Assembly: GCA_964598535.1 (NCBI GenBank)
Contig: CAZRCI010000008.1
Coordinates: 1-64,000 of the forward strand
Direction: 5' to 3'
DNA from: JALHMI01 sp964598535
GTDB lineage: Bacteria; Planctomycetota; Planctomycetia; Pirellulales; PALSA-1355
Length of the DNA stretch: 64,000 bases
Shown here: positions 1 to 9,419 of the stretch, in pieces
Numbering within the stretch: position 1 is the stretch's first letter
How the letters are laid out: every line of letters starts with the position of its first letter
Notes under the pieces: generated by a model
What the model was told of the DNA's origin: nothing
Database searches by the model: none
The model's input: only the letters and a program-made list of their open reading frames with translations
Made by a program: the position numbers and the translations under genes

Positions 1-786
<786 letters not shown>

Positions 787-938
787 CGATCGACTCACTC
801 TGTGGGAAAAAGCCGGGAAAAACGAAACCGCCAGATATAGTCCAACCGAGGCGGCTTTGCAAACGTCGACAGCCGTTGCACAGCGCGGGTTCGCACAGAA
901 AATGCAAGCTATAAGCACGCAGCGCCCGCCGCGCGCCG

Positions 939-2093
939 CTATTGGGCCGGAACGACCTTGACCTCGGGCGGTCCGGCCTGGGCCATGCCCGCCAATCCCG
1001 GCCCAAGCTGCGAGATGTTGATGTAGATGTGCCGCCCGCCGTTTTCCTTGGCGAGCGATTCCAGCGCGCTCTTCGTTCCCGGATTGAACACGAACTGAAT
1101 GACGTTGATTCTCGCCCGGCCCTTGTTCAGCTTGCGCAGATGGGCCAATTCGTCCGGCGAGGGATCGTCCTTCTCTTCGCCATCGGTGAGCAGGTAGATC
1201 ACATCGGGCTTCATGCGGATCGCCGCTTCGAGCGGCGGCACGTGCCGCGTCTGCCCGTCGCCATAGACGGTATTGATGAACCCCAGGGCGCGCTTGCGGT
1301 TGTTTTGGGTCATCGTGATCAGACCGCGCTGCGCGCCGCGCCCGCCCGGATCGAAGACCCAGGACTCGTGGTTGTAGAAAATAATGTGGAACCGATTGCC
1401 GACGTTGAGGTCTTCCAGGCTTTTCACGAGCTCGGCCTTAGCGGCCACGAGCGGCGTGATGCTGAACACCGTCTGGCCTTCCGAGGTATAGGCGAACGTC
1501 GAGTTCATGCTCTGCGAGCGGTCGAACACATAGACGAAGTTCTGGGCCTCTTCCACGAGGCCGAAGATCGCCGTTCTGGCCGAGTCTCCGTTCCCCAGCC
1601 CGACGCCATCGCCAATCCCGTCACCGGTGCCGGAACCCTCGCCGTTGCCGCTTCCGTGGCCGCCACCGTCGCCCTCGCCGCTGCCGGCCAAACGCAGGAC
1701 CTCGGGCCCGGCGAGCGGCTCCATGAATTCGATGGTTTGAGGCGCTTCGAGCGCGGGCGCCGTAAGCTCGCCAAAATCGACCTGGGGGGCGTCGGCGATT
1801 TGCTGACTGCCCAATTCGGCGGGCATCTCGAGCGAGCTGGACATCAAGTCATCGCCATTTTCGCCCCCAGGAGTGCCCGAGGCCTCGAGCTGAATGCCTT
1901 TGCTGCCGCCGCCGCCGCCGTTGCTCCCCACGACAAACACGGCCAATAGCAGCACAAGTGCCAAATGCACCACCAGCGATACCAGCCAACTTGGCAAGTA
2001 TTCGAGGAACAACTCGCCCGAGAATTCCTCGAGCTCGTCATTCTCGGGCGCAACAGCACCGTGCTGCTCGGGCATTATGATGGCACGAGACAT
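939..2093 (-). CDS. TonB-like N-terminus, Gly-rich linker and von Willebrand factor A domain protein
   Basis: A 384-residue protein from the ATG at 2093; the frame stays open to 2177, and an ATG at 2075 is also possible. Residues about 36-55 form one membrane helix of the SWLxSLVVHLALVLLL type, as in TonB-like planctomycete proteins. A Gly/Ser/Asp-rich linker follows at about 137-170. The C-terminal half is a VWA domain with the MIDAS motif DRSQS at 191-195 and a later LLTDGEE loop. I infer an inner-membrane protein with a periplasmic metal-dependent adhesion domain. It is a paralogue of the gene at 46392-47438: both have helix, low-complexity linker and an FVYVFDRSxSM VWA core. Its partner is unknown. 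Confidence 0.85.
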   Translation of the reverse strand: MSRAIIMPEQHGAVAPENDELEEFSGELFLEYLPSWLVSLVVHLALVLLLAVFVVGSNGGGGGSKGIQLEASGTPGGENGDDLMSSSLEMPAELGSQQIADAPQVDFGELTAPALEAPQTIEFMEPLAGPEVLRLAGSGEGDGGGHGSGNGEGSGTGDGIGDGVGLGNGDSARTAIFGLVEEAQNFVYVFDRSQSMNSTFAYTSEGQTVFSITPLVAAKAELVKSLEDLNVGNRFHIIFYNHESWVFDPGGRGAQRGLITMTQNNRKRALGFINTVYGDGQTRHVPPLEAAIRMKPDVIYLLTDGEEKDDPSPDELAHLRKLNKGRARINVIQFVFNPGTKSALESLAKENGGRHIYINISQLGPGLAGMAQAGPPEVKVVPAQ

Positions 2094-2379
2094 ATCGATA
2101 GATACCGAAACGACGAAAAGACTAACTGCTCTCTGTTCCGCAACGTGAGCCCGGCAGATGGGGGGCCTCTTCAACAAAAGGCCGGGCTGTCGTCGCCGCT
2201 TCTGGATCTTATTTTCGCGCAGAGTGGCGAGGAAAGCAAGCTTTTGCGGCTACCGATGGTTGCGTAATTTAGTCCGACAGGCCGTGTAACCGGACCTTAC
2301 CGTTGCCCCGCGTGCCGGCGGCCCCGCCGGTTGATTTCGGGGGATTCGGGGGTCGGTCGCTGCTGTTTCTGGACATCGT

Positions 2380-2479
2380 TAGCAGCCTGTTGGAATAGGC
2401 GATCGGGTGGCTTATTTCGACCTCGCCGGGTACGAAGCGGTGCTTCCGCACGGCTCGCAAAATAACGACTTAGGTCGCT
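2380..2479 (-). repeat. Interspersed repeat, copy 1 (about 100 bp)
   Basis: Read on the minus strand, this stretch matches 62457-62551 on the plus strand. Both begin with GCGAC(C/T)TAAGTCG, continue through TTTTGCGAGCCGTGCGGA, share GGCGAGGT and end with CAACAGGCTGCTA. The middle differs in length and sequence. The first block contains a short palindrome around TAAGTC. It lies in the roughly 400-bp gap between the VWA gene start and the GlsB-like gene end. There is no coding signal; a small ORF across it is formed by the repeat itself. Confidence 0.75.
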
Positions 2480-2492
2480 ATTTAAGATCGCG

Positions 2493-2753
2493 TTAGGGGG
2501 TGGTTCCGCGGCTGATGCGACGGCTAAACCAGAGAATCAGAATGGCTCCCAGGATCGACATGAGATAGCTCGACGGTTCGTATTCGCCCCCGGTGAGCAG
2601 GTGCGTGATCATGCCGCCGACGATGGAGCCGACGATGCCCAGCACCATCGTCGTCAGGCAGCCGAGCCGCTGCTGCCCTGGCCAAAGCAAGCGGGCGATG
2701 CCTCCCACGACGAGGCCGAAAATAATCCAGCCAAACAGCTCGGTGATTCCCAT
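2493..2753 (-). CDS. GlsB/YeaQ/YmgE-family (transglycosylase-associated) small membrane protein
   Basis: An 86-residue, very hydrophobic protein with three predicted helices. It has the family pattern GWIIFGLVVGGIARLL, then PGxQRLGCLTTMVLGIVGS, then a GG(M)ITHLL turn. These proteins are widespread stress-associated inner-membrane proteins of unknown mechanism. I chose the ATG at 2753 because GGGAGG sits 8 nt upstream; the GTG at 2759 would leave only 2 nt. It is followed on the same strand by the repeat copy and lies downstream of two other small membrane-protein genes, so it may close a short operon running from 3648. Confidence 0.9.
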   Translation of the reverse strand: MGITELFGWIIFGLVVGGIARLLWPGQQRLGCLTTMVLGIVGSIVGGMITHLLTGGEYEPSSYLMSILGAILILWFSRRISRGTTP

Positions 2754-2851
2754 CGCCACGGCCTCCCGTAAAGGTTTCAGGAGCTACTTCGGGATACGAC
2801 GTTCGAGCGATCGTCGGGGTTTGTGGCCCGCCCCGCGGCCGCAGCAAATGC

Positions 2852-3052
2852 CTACAACTGCCAGCCGATGAACGCCAGCAGGAGCATGATCAGAAACATG
2901 AAACCAGAGATCATCAGCGCCAGCCGTCCGGCATGAATCAGGATCGGAATCATGCGTTCATGATGCGTCGCGGCATAAACCAGGCTGATCGCGGCGATCA
3001 GCGGCGGGGCATACCACAGCATGTTCACATTGGCCAGTAGAAAGGGCGTCAT
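2852..3052 (-). CDS. Small two-helix membrane protein, unknown function
   Basis: A 66-residue protein beginning MTPFLLANVN, with two hydrophobic segments (about residues 10-30 and 40-62) separated by a short HHERMIP polar loop. There is no recognisable enzyme motif. An adjacent GTG at 3055 is an alternative start. It lies 41 bp downstream of the DUF6677-like gene and 98 bp upstream of the GlsB-like gene on the same strand, so the three probably share a transcript. The function is not known. Confidence 0.6.
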   Translation of the reverse strand: MTPFLLANVNMLWYAPPLIAAISLVYAATHHERMIPILIHAGRLALMISGFMFLIMLLLAFIGWQL

Positions 3053-3093
3053 CACAGAAAAATCTCGTCGCAGGGCTGGTAGGCAGGACGCGG

Positions 3094-3648
3094 TTAACCG
3101 TCCGCCGGCGGCTCACCCGGCGGTGGTCCGTCGTCGGGGGACTTCTTTCGCCGGTCTTCTTCGTCGATGGGTACCGGCCCCCCCCAGGCATCGTAAATCG
3201 CCAGGACGTTCAGCAGACCCGCGATCATCGTGTACACGGTGCCGAGCTCGAAGTATTTGTTCAGGTTGCGATACCATTCGTTAAGTTCTTGGGGGCTGGC
3301 CGGCGGGGCCATGATTCCGCCCATCAGCGGCGCGCGGCCGCTACGAACGAGATAGTTTTGCACGAGCGCCGGCAGCGCCGGGACGCCCACGCCCACCTGG
3401 CACAAGAACGGGAGCCGCTTGTCCCAGTCCTTCCACGAGGCGTAGACCGCGTGTCCGCCACTGCAAAACAACCCAAAGAAAAACGTGCTCAGGATGCAGA
3501 CCATGAACAGAATGCCCTTGGCCGTGCGTCGCTGATAGAGGTGCCCTAGCCCCGGCACGAGCCAGGCCAGCAGCGCCGCAAACGCAGGATCTTTCAGTTC
3601 GATGGTCTCTTCCGCGTCACCAGAAGAGATGCTAACGGCTTTAGACAC
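3094..3648 (-). CDS. DUF6677-like membrane protein (planctomycete-type)
   Basis: A 184-residue protein starting at a GTG with GGAG about 10 nt upstream. Residues 24-52 hold a motif of the LAWLVPGLGHLYQRRTAKG type, which resembles the first helix and loop of TM2/DUF6677 proteins. Two or three further helices follow, and the tail (about 160-184) is Pro/Asp-rich and probably cytoplasmic. The family assignment is from memory of planctomycete proteins with this start. No catalytic residues are visible and the function is unknown. It is the first gene of a probable three-gene set of small membrane proteins. Confidence 0.75.
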   Translation of the reverse strand: MSKAVSISSGDAEETIELKDPAFAALLAWLVPGLGHLYQRRTAKGILFMVCILSTFFFGLFCSGGHAVYASWKDWDKRLPFLCQVGVGVPALPALVQNYLVRSGRAPLMGGIMAPPASPQELNEWYRNLNKYFELGTVYTMIAGLLNVLAIYDAWGGPVPIDEEDRRKKSPDDGPPPGEPPADG

Positions 3649-3771
3649 GCGCTAAGACTCCACGTTAATAGATGCTTCGCGCACCCATAGAAAGAACCGC
3701 GAAAGGCAAAGGGGACGCGTGCCATTCTAAACGCCCGCCGCACTTCCGGCCAGATCGAGCCGCCACGGGTA

Positions 3772-3927
3772 GTGTCCTAAGAGTGTGTTGCCGGAGGTGG
3801 CACGGCCCTGAGGAACGAAGGGCGTGCTCGAATGACCATGATTTTCCGAGTCAACTTCAGCACGCCCACGCTGCGCTCTGAGCGTGCCACACAGGCATTC
3901 CCTTCCAGCAACACACTCTTAGGACAC
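3772..3927. mobile_element. MITE-like foldback element, copy 1 (156 bp)
   Basis: The ends are a perfect 20-bp inverted repeat: GTGTCCTAAGAGTGTGTTGC at 3772-3791 and its reverse complement at 3908-3927. Two nested inverted pairs lie inside: GTGGCACG at 3797-3804 with CGTGCCAC at 3883-3890, and GGGCGTGCT near 3820 with AGCACGCCC near 3859. The whole unit could therefore fold into one long hairpin. It has no ORF. A degenerate second copy lies at 30139-30306. It sits in the 450-bp gap between the ExeA-like gene end and the DUF6677-like gene start; I see nothing else there. I cannot identify target-site duplications with certainty. Confidence 0.75.
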
Positions 3928-4116
3928 CACCCCGCCACGCGTGTCGCCGTTCGGACCCTCGCCGCCGAACGATAGCAAGCGGAACCTGACCCGCGCGCCG
4001 AGCGCCTTTCCGCGAGACACTGCGCCCGCCGCACCCTTCCTGCTCCATTCGAGCGCCAGGTGCGAATATTGAGTCCGGGGATGAAAATCGCCGCGGAGAC
4101 GCCCAGGGCCGGGTGC

Positions 4117-4941
4117 TCAATAAGCCCCACTCGGGACGAAACTGGTATCGACGCCCAGCTCTCGGTAGACGAGCTCGATGAGGTCGGGCTCGATTTGTGC
4201 CAGATTCGCTCCCGCGCCACCTATCAGAGCCAGATCGGCCAGTTGCTTGACGCGGCGGGGGATGCCGCCGCTGAGGTCGTGGATCCGCCGGATTGCGGCC
4301 TCGCTGAAGATTGGCGTCGAGCGTCCGGCCTGGGCCAGCGATTTCTTCAGCATCTCGGCCGTGTCGTCCAATTCCCAGCCTTGCAGGTCGACGCGCAGCT
4401 CGGCCAGTTCGAGCAGTCGAGCGCCGAGCCGCCCGAGCCGCTCGGGATGGGCCGCGACGATGAGCGTCAGACCCGCGTCGTGCGTCTGGTTGAAGAGTGC
4501 CAGGCGGGCGATTTCACCCAGCACCTCGGGCGTGGCTTCGTCCGCGTCGTCCAGCAGGAGCACGGTCGACAATTGCTGGAAGCGGTTGGCGATCAAATGA
4601 TCGTCGATCTCCCTGTGCAACACCGCTTCGCTGGCCGTGCGGCGCGATTCGATGCCCAGTTCGCCGGCGAGCTGCCACAGCAGCTCGCGCCGCCCGATGC
4701 CCAGCAGTCCGAGCAGAGCCCGTTCGTGCTTCGTTTTGTTGAGCTCGGTGGCGAAGACCTCGAGCAGCAGCGACTTGCCGGTGCCCGGTTCTCCGAGCAC
4801 AAGCCCCAACGTGCGGCGCTCGTCGACCAGGAAGTGTAGCCGGGCGAGCGCTTCGTCCTGCGCCGGGCCACGATGAAACGCTCGTGAATCGAGACGCCCC
4901 CGAAACGGCGACTGCGAAAGTCCCCAATAAGCTTGATACAT
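4117..4941 (-). CDS. ExeA/GspA-type AAA ATPase
   Basis: A 274-residue protein from the ATG at 4941, beginning MYQAYWGLSQSPF. This is the usual opening of ExeA-like secretion ATPases (YxxxFGLxxxPF), so I prefer it to the longer frame up to 5043. Walker A is GEPGTGKS at 50-57 and Walker B is VLLLDDADE at 127-135. A C-terminal winged-helix-like part includes the GGIPRRVKQLADLAL motif. Relatives use ATP to assist secretin assembly or type II/IV pilus-related export. No partner GspB/ExeB or secretin gene is in the window. It is transcribed divergently from rsmE. Confidence 0.88.
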   Translation of the reverse strand: MYQAYWGLSQSPFRGRLDSRAFHRGPAQDEALARLHFLVDERRTLGLVLGEPGTGKSLLLEVFATELNKTKHERALLGLLGIGRRELLWQLAGELGIESRRTASEAVLHREIDDHLIANRFQQLSTVLLLDDADEATPEVLGEIARLALFNQTHDAGLTLIVAAHPERLGRLGARLLELAELRVDLQGWELDDTAEMLKKSLAQAGRSTPIFSEAAIRRIHDLSGGIPRRVKQLADLALIGGAGANLAQIEPDLIELVYRELGVDTSFVPSGAY

Positions 4942-5114
4942 CGGTAGACCGTTCTCGAATGAGCGCGCAAAGCTAGCAGATACGGCGAATTCCGCACCTT
5001 GATCATCTTCGGTAGAATGCGCGGGACCGCTTGAGTCAAACACACGTGGCTCAGTGGCTCCGCCGGCCGCGCGGCGCCCCTCGCTTCCATAACTTCTGTT
5101 AGCAATCAGTCCCT

Positions 5115-5831
5115 ATGGCCGACCGCTATTTCGTCGACGCGCCGATCACCGGCCTCACGGCGCGCCTCGTTGGCCACGAGGCGCACCATCTCGCTCACGT
5201 GATGCGGGCAAAACCCGGCACTGAAGTCACGCTGTTCGACGGATCCGGCGCCGAGTTCTCCGCTCGCGTCGCGCGCGTCGGGCGCAGCGAGATCGAGCTT
5301 GCGGTGTTCGACCGCCGAGAGGTCGAGCGCGAAGCTGCACGTGCGATCACGATCGGCGTTGCCCTGCCCAAGGGCGATCGGCCGCGGTGGCTCGTGGAGA
5401 AAGCCACGGAGCTAGGCGTCGCGCGCGTCGTGCCGCTCGTTACCGAACGGAGCAATCAGCGCGAGTCCCGCGCCGCGCTCGACAAGCTGCACCGCACGGT
5501 TATCGAGGCCAGCAAACAGTGCGGCCGCAATCGGCTGCTGGAGCTTACCGAGCCCGTTTCACTCGCCGAATACCTGGCCGCGGAGCCCGCATCGAACGTG
5601 CGACTCGTTGCCCATCCGTTAGAAAAGGTGGCAGGATCTATTTCGGAAAATGGACGCCTGGAACGGCTGTCCGAGGCCGGCGCCGCGAGCCTTGCCGTGG
5701 GGCCAGAAGGCGGCTTCACCGAGCGCGAACTCGACGAGGCCCGGCAACTCGGTTGGCAGACGGTCGACCTGGGCGCCCGAATCCTGCGCGTCGAGACCGC
5801 GGCCCTGGCGCTGGTTGCCAGGCTGCTTTAA
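5115..5831 (+). CDS. rsmE: 16S rRNA (uracil-1498-N3)-methyltransferase
   Basis: A 238-residue protein of normal RsmE length. The N-terminal PUA-like part carries the EAHHLAHVMRAKPG motif at about 24-37. The C-terminal SPOUT/trefoil-knot domain has the expected signatures: LPKGDRPRWLVEKATELG (about 95-112), VGPEGGFTERELDEA (about 197-211) and ILRVETAAL near the end. It methylates U1498 of 16S rRNA using S-adenosylmethionine. It stands alone on the plus strand, divergent from the ATPase gene and convergent with the small gene at 5865-6104. Confidence 0.96.
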   Translation: MADRYFVDAPITGLTARLVGHEAHHLAHVMRAKPGTEVTLFDGSGAEFSARVARVGRSEIELAVFDRREVEREAARAITIGVALPKGDRPRWLVEKATELGVARVVPLVTERSNQRESRAALDKLHRTVIEASKQCGRNRLLELTEPVSLAEYLAAEPASNVRLVAHPLEKVAGSISENGRLERLSEAGAASLAVGPEGGFTERELDEARQLGWQTVDLGARILRVETAALALVARLL

Positions 5832-5864
5832 ACGCTCGGAGCGTGGCGTCCGCGAACCTGTTGG

Positions 5865-6104
5865 CTAGAGCATGCTCGGCGAAGGGTTGTGATCGACCGA
5901 CTCGGGGTTGTCTGCCGTCTCAGACGCGGCCGCGAAGCTCCAGGTCTGGCAACCGACCAGCGAGCTGCCTTGTTCGAACTTCGATTTGCCGTCGGACTCC
6001 GAGAGCGTTGCCCAGCGAACATAGGCCAAAAGCTGTTGTTCCGAGTCGAACGTGGCGACGAGCTTCTTTTCGCCGCCGATCTTCGCGCCATAAAGATAGT
6101 ACAT
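5865..6104 (-). CDS. Small hypothetical protein
   Basis: A 79-residue protein starting MYYLYGAKIGGEKKLVATFD, from an ATG with AGAGGA upstream. The first half looks like a small folded domain in which a sequence-element loop is followed by SEQQLLAYVRWATL. The C-terminal half is Ser/Asn/Pro-rich and probably disordered. There are no membrane helices or signal peptide. It follows the gene at 6146 after 41 bp on the same strand and may be the last member of the bioD operon. I do not recognise the family. Confidence 0.6.
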   Translation of the reverse strand: MYYLYGAKIGGEKKLVATFDSEQQLLAYVRWATLSESDGKSKFEQGSSLVGCQTWSFAAASETADNPESVDHNPSPSML

Positions 6105-6145
6105 GAGCGTTGGTCCTCTGCTGTCTGGATTCGTGCAAGTCGCCG

Positions 6146-6712
6146 TCAGCGCGATTCCTTTTCGGCTTTCTCCGCGGGGCTGCCGATTGCTTCCGCGTCG
6201 TCTGGTTTCATCGGTGGTATTTCTTGGCCTTTGGGAATGATCTTGCCCCACATCTCGCCGCCGTGGGTCTTGCCGCTCCAGGTGCCGGCGTACGAATCGC
6301 CATAGAACAGCACTCGCGCGGAATAGGTGCCCAGGCCCGGAAACGCCACGTTCGTTACCGTGATCACCGGGGTATCGCCCGCCCATTTTACCGGCAGCGC
6401 CAGGGGAATTTTCACATCCTTGTCGCCATATTGAATTCGCGCCTCAAATTGCCAAAATCCGCTGGGCAGCTTCTTGACGTTCCCCATCGTGTAGCGGTCT
6501 TGCGCCAGCGGTTTGCCGTCGTTCAGATCGCTGACGGTGAACTGCCCGACGAGCGTCGCGCCCGTGAGCTTTTCGGAAAACTGTCTTTCGAGCTCTTCCT
6601 GGCTGGGCTCGGCGTCTCGGGCTGCGGCGCCAGTGGGGGCCTCTTCTTGGGCCTGCGCGGTGATCGGAGCCCACAGCAACGCCGCCATTGCAATCGTCAA
6701 CAGTCGTTTCAT
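6146..6712 (-). CDS. Secreted hypothetical protein
   Basis: A 188-residue protein with a clear signal peptide (MKRLLTIAMAALLWAPITAQAQ) and GGAGG close upstream of the ATG at 6712. A charged linker at about 23-45 leads into a beta-rich domain with TLVGQFTVSDLNDGKPL, a 'FWQFEARIQYGDKDV' strand pair, PVITVTNVAFPGLGTYSARVLFYGDSYAGTW and a charged tail. The pattern suggests a periplasmic or surface beta-sandwich that senses nothing I can name. It lies 58 bp downstream of the methyltransferase gene. Function unknown. Confidence 0.75.
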   Translation of the reverse strand: MKRLLTIAMAALLWAPITAQAQEEAPTGAAARDAEPSQEELERQFSEKLTGATLVGQFTVSDLNDGKPLAQDRYTMGNVKKLPSGFWQFEARIQYGDKDVKIPLALPVKWAGDTPVITVTNVAFPGLGTYSARVLFYGDSYAGTWSGKTHGGEMWGKIIPKGQEIPPMKPDDAEAIGSPAEKAEKESR

Positions 6713-6770
6713 GGTCGCCTCCGTTGGATGGATGAATGTCGTCGATGTCCCGGGTCGTGGGACGTGGCGT

Positions 6771-7664
6771 TCACGTCCGCCAGGTTCGCAGCACGACCCC
6801 CTGCACATCGTAAACGCGTCCCTCGTCGCCGGGTTGCTGGGGGGGTGAGACGATCCAGTCCCAGCGATTGCGCGCCACGGACACGAAACGGTCGTCGAGG
6901 TAGTCGGTAATATACCGGCTGCGCAGCATGCGGTAGGTGCCCGCGGTCTCCCATTTTCCCTCGGGAGTTCCTTGGACGTAGCACATCTGCGTCGAGTCGG
7001 AGAGATAGATGAACCCGCCCGGCGCGACGCGCTCGGCCAGATTGTCGATGAATTTCTGTTCCATCCGCCGCGCCATGGTGTACAGCGCCGAGGTCCAGCG
7101 CACGCTGTCGTCGAGCAGCTTGACTTGCCCGGCGAATCGCTTCTCGAAAGCTTCCCGGGCGCGGTGCAAAAGGGCAAAGTGCAGTTGGCTGAGCACGCAC
7201 GAGGCGACGATAAAATCGTACTTTTCCTGGAAGGGCATTCCGGCCACGAGCGAAGTGTCCAGCAGATGCGCCATCGGTTCGAGCGCGGCGTCGGCCGTGC
7301 CGCTGGCCTGCATCACGTCGTCCAGCCGCGCGAGTAGGCTTTCGGTCACGCTCGTCAGATCGGCGACCTCGATTTTGAGCTTTGCCCGCTCGGCGTCGCT
7401 CAGGCCGGCAGCCGTTAGCCCTTCTTGAAGCACGTTGTTGTCGACGTCGTTAACGGTGATCGCCGAGAATCGCTGGGTCAATTCCTTCAGCGGAATCTCG
7501 GCGCAGTGTCCGGCTCCCAGGATGAGCGTACTTCCCGGTTGGGCCCACTCGGCCGCCGCCAGGATCAATTCGCGGCTGGCGGCCACCTGTTGGCAGGGCA
7601 CCGGCTCGTGCACGTAAGGGCCTGGTTCGATGTTGGCCGGTTGGTAAAGCTTGCGCAGGTCCAT
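6771..7664 (-). CDS. Class I SAM-dependent methyltransferase-like protein
   Basis: A 297-residue protein. Residues about 45-70 show a Rossmann methyltransferase motif I of the STLILGAGHCAEIPL type, followed by an acidic turn TVNDVDNN (motif II) and a post-I region. A second conserved element is LAERVAPGGFIYLSDSTQ (about 210-227). The substrate cannot be told from sequence. It starts 15 bp after the bioD stop on the same strand and is probably co-transcribed with it. It is not a recognisable BioC, which would be the attractive guess for a biotin context. Confidence 0.75.
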   Translation of the reverse strand: MDLRKLYQPANIEPGPYVHEPVPCQQVAASRELILAAAEWAQPGSTLILGAGHCAEIPLKELTQRFSAITVNDVDNNVLQEGLTAAGLSDAERAKLKIEVADLTSVTESLLARLDDVMQASGTADAALEPMAHLLDTSLVAGMPFQEKYDFIVASCVLSQLHFALLHRAREAFEKRFAGQVKLLDDSVRWTSALYTMARRMEQKFIDNLAERVAPGGFIYLSDSTQMCYVQGTPEGKWETAGTYRMLRSRYITDYLDDRFVSVARNRWDWIVSPPQQPGDEGRVYDVQGVVLRTWRT

Positions 7665-7679
7665 GGCATTGCTCGCTTG

Positions 7680-8405
7680 TCAATCTTCAGGCGTTGTCTC
7701 GATTTCGCGCGTTGACTCCCGAGCCAGCGCGTACCAATCCACTTCCGGCTCGAATTTGTCGGCCTCAAAGAATAGCTCAGACAGCAGCGGGGCGACCGCA
7801 TGGCGGCGAATTTCCGCGGCATTCCGGGCCGCGCTGTCGTCGGCGATGGCCGATGTTCGGTTCAATACGATGCCGGCAACGTCCAGCCCTTCGCGAAAGG
7901 CGGCCGCGGTGATCAGCGTTTGTAGCACGTGGTTGATCGTTCCCAGCGCGTTGCGCGCCACGACGATCAGCGGAAAGCCCAGGTCGTAGGCCAGGTCGGC
8001 CACGAATTCGTCTTCGCCCAAGGGAGACATCAGCCCGCCGGCGCCTTCGACCAGCACGACGTCGCTCGCCGCCAGCCAGGGTTCGAGGCCGCGCCGCAGC
8101 AACTCGGCGTCGAGCCGCCGGCCTTCGGCCTCGGCGGCCAGATGCGGCGCCAACGGCGCGCGAAACCGCTGCGGGCAAACCGCCTCGAGCGTGCCCGGCC
8201 GGCCCGCCGCGTTCCATAGGCTGAGGGCGTCGTCCGACACCAGTTGGCCCTCGCGCTCGGTACAGCCGCTGGCCGCGGGTTTGTACACGCCGACCCGATA
8301 GCCGTGTTCGACCAGCGCGGCGGCAATACGCGCACCGACGTAGGTCTTGCCTATTTCGGTGTCGGTGCCAGTAATAAATAGTCCGCGGACCCGTTTTCGC
8401 GTCAT
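7680..8405 (-). CDS. bioD: ATP-dependent dethiobiotin synthetase
   Basis: A 241-residue protein of usual BioD length from the ATG at 8405. It shows P-loop GTDTEIGKT (13-21), the KPAASG substrate-side motif at about 42-47 and VEGAGG at 119-124, which are BioD hallmarks. It carboxylates 7,8-diaminopelargonate to dethiobiotin using ATP and CO2. No bioA, bioB, bioF or bioC is adjacent. It is transcribed divergently from aguB with only 15 bp between the two start codons, so their promoters or leaders must overlap. Confidence 0.95.
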   Translation of the reverse strand: MTRKRVRGLFITGTDTEIGKTYVGARIAAALVEHGYRVGVYKPAASGCTEREGQLVSDDALSLWNAAGRPGTLEAVCPQRFRAPLAPHLAAEAEGRRLDAELLRRGLEPWLAASDVVLVEGAGGLMSPLGEDEFVADLAYDLGFPLIVVARNALGTINHVLQTLITAAAFREGLDVAGIVLNRTSAIADDSAARNAAEIRRHAVAPLLSELFFEADKFEPEVDWYALARESTREIETTPED

Positions 8406-8420
8406 AGCTCTTAAGGTACC

Positions 8421-9329
8421 ATGTCGCCGATGAACAGCACAAACCATGCCCGCCCGCGCTCGGATGTCGGTAACGTAACCATTGCGCTGGTGCAGATGAC
8501 CGGCCACACGTCGAAGGACCGCAACGTCGAGAAGACGCTCGCGCGAATTGGCGAGGCCGCCGCCGCCGGCGCGAACGTCGTCTGCCTGCAAGAGCTTTTC
8601 GCCGGGCAATATCCCTGCCAGAGCGAAGATCACGCGCGCTTCGACGAGGCCGAGCCGATTCCCGGTCCCACGAGCGAGGCCGTGGCCGCCGCCGCGCGCG
8701 AGCACGGCGTGGTCGTGGTGGGCTCGTTCTTCGAGCGCCGCGCACCGGGGCTTTATCACAACACGGCCGTCGTCTATGACGCCGACGGCTCGACGGCGGG
8801 CGTCTATCGCAAGATGCACATTCCCGACGACCCGTTGTACTATGAAAAGTTTTACTTCACGCCTGGCGACCTGGGCTTCGCGGCGTTCGACACCCGCTAT
8901 GGCCGCGTCGGCGTCTGCGTCTGCTGGGACCAGTGGTATCCCGAGGCGGCCCGGCTCACGGCGCTGGCCGGCGCGCAGATGATCTTTTATCCCACGGCCA
9001 TCGGTTGGCTGCCGAACGAAAAAGACGTCTACGGCGCGAGCCAGCACGCGGCCTGGGAAACCATGATGCGCAGCCACGCGATCGCCAACGGCGTGTTCGT
9101 CGGCGCGGCCAACCGCACCGGCCACGAGGGCGAGCTCGAGTTCTGGGGCGCCTCGTTCCTCGCCGATCCGAACGGCAACATCGTCGCCCGGGCTTCGCAC
9201 GACAAGGAAGAAACGCTGCTCGTCGAGTGCGACCTGGCCAAAATCGACACCGTTCGCACGCACTGGCCGTTCTTGCGCGACCGGCGGATCGACGCCTACG
9301 GCAACATCATGAAACGCTACGTCGATTGA
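8421..9329 (+). CDS. aguB: N-carbamoylputrescine amidase (carbon-nitrogen hydrolase)
   Basis: A 302-residue nitrilase-superfamily protein. The catalytic triad is visible: Glu58 in LQELF, Lys131 in RKMHIPDD and Cys168 in CVCWDQWYPEA. The DQWYPEAAR and PTAIGWLPNEK stretches are typical of N-carbamoylputrescine amidases rather than general nitrilases. It hydrolyses N-carbamoylputrescine to putrescine, CO2 and ammonia. It is followed after 90 bp by aguA, which makes its substrate, so the pair forms the agmatine route to putrescine. An ATG at 8430 is an alternative start. Confidence 0.93.
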   Translation: MSPMNSTNHARPRSDVGNVTIALVQMTGHTSKDRNVEKTLARIGEAAAAGANVVCLQELFAGQYPCQSEDHARFDEAEPIPGPTSEAVAAAAREHGVVVVGSFFERRAPGLYHNTAVVYDADGSTAGVYRKMHIPDDPLYYEKFYFTPGDLGFAAFDTRYGRVGVCVCWDQWYPEAARLTALAGAQMIFYPTAIGWLPNEKDVYGASQHAAWETMMRSHAIANGVFVGAANRTGHEGELEFWGASFLADPNGNIVARASHDKEETLLVECDLAKIDTVRTHWPFLRDRRIDAYGNIMKRYVD

Positions 9330-9419
9330 GCGCCTCTCGGGCTTCCGCCAGTTGGAGGTCGCGCTGAAGGCCGTCGGCGCACGAGCCCATTCCTCTAGCG
9401 AGTCGAATCACACACGCAT

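Noticed and set aside
2269..2460. A 63-residue minus-strand reading frame
   Set aside because: It runs through the interspersed repeat copy at 2380-2479 and its composition is not protein-like, so it is a by-product of the repeat.
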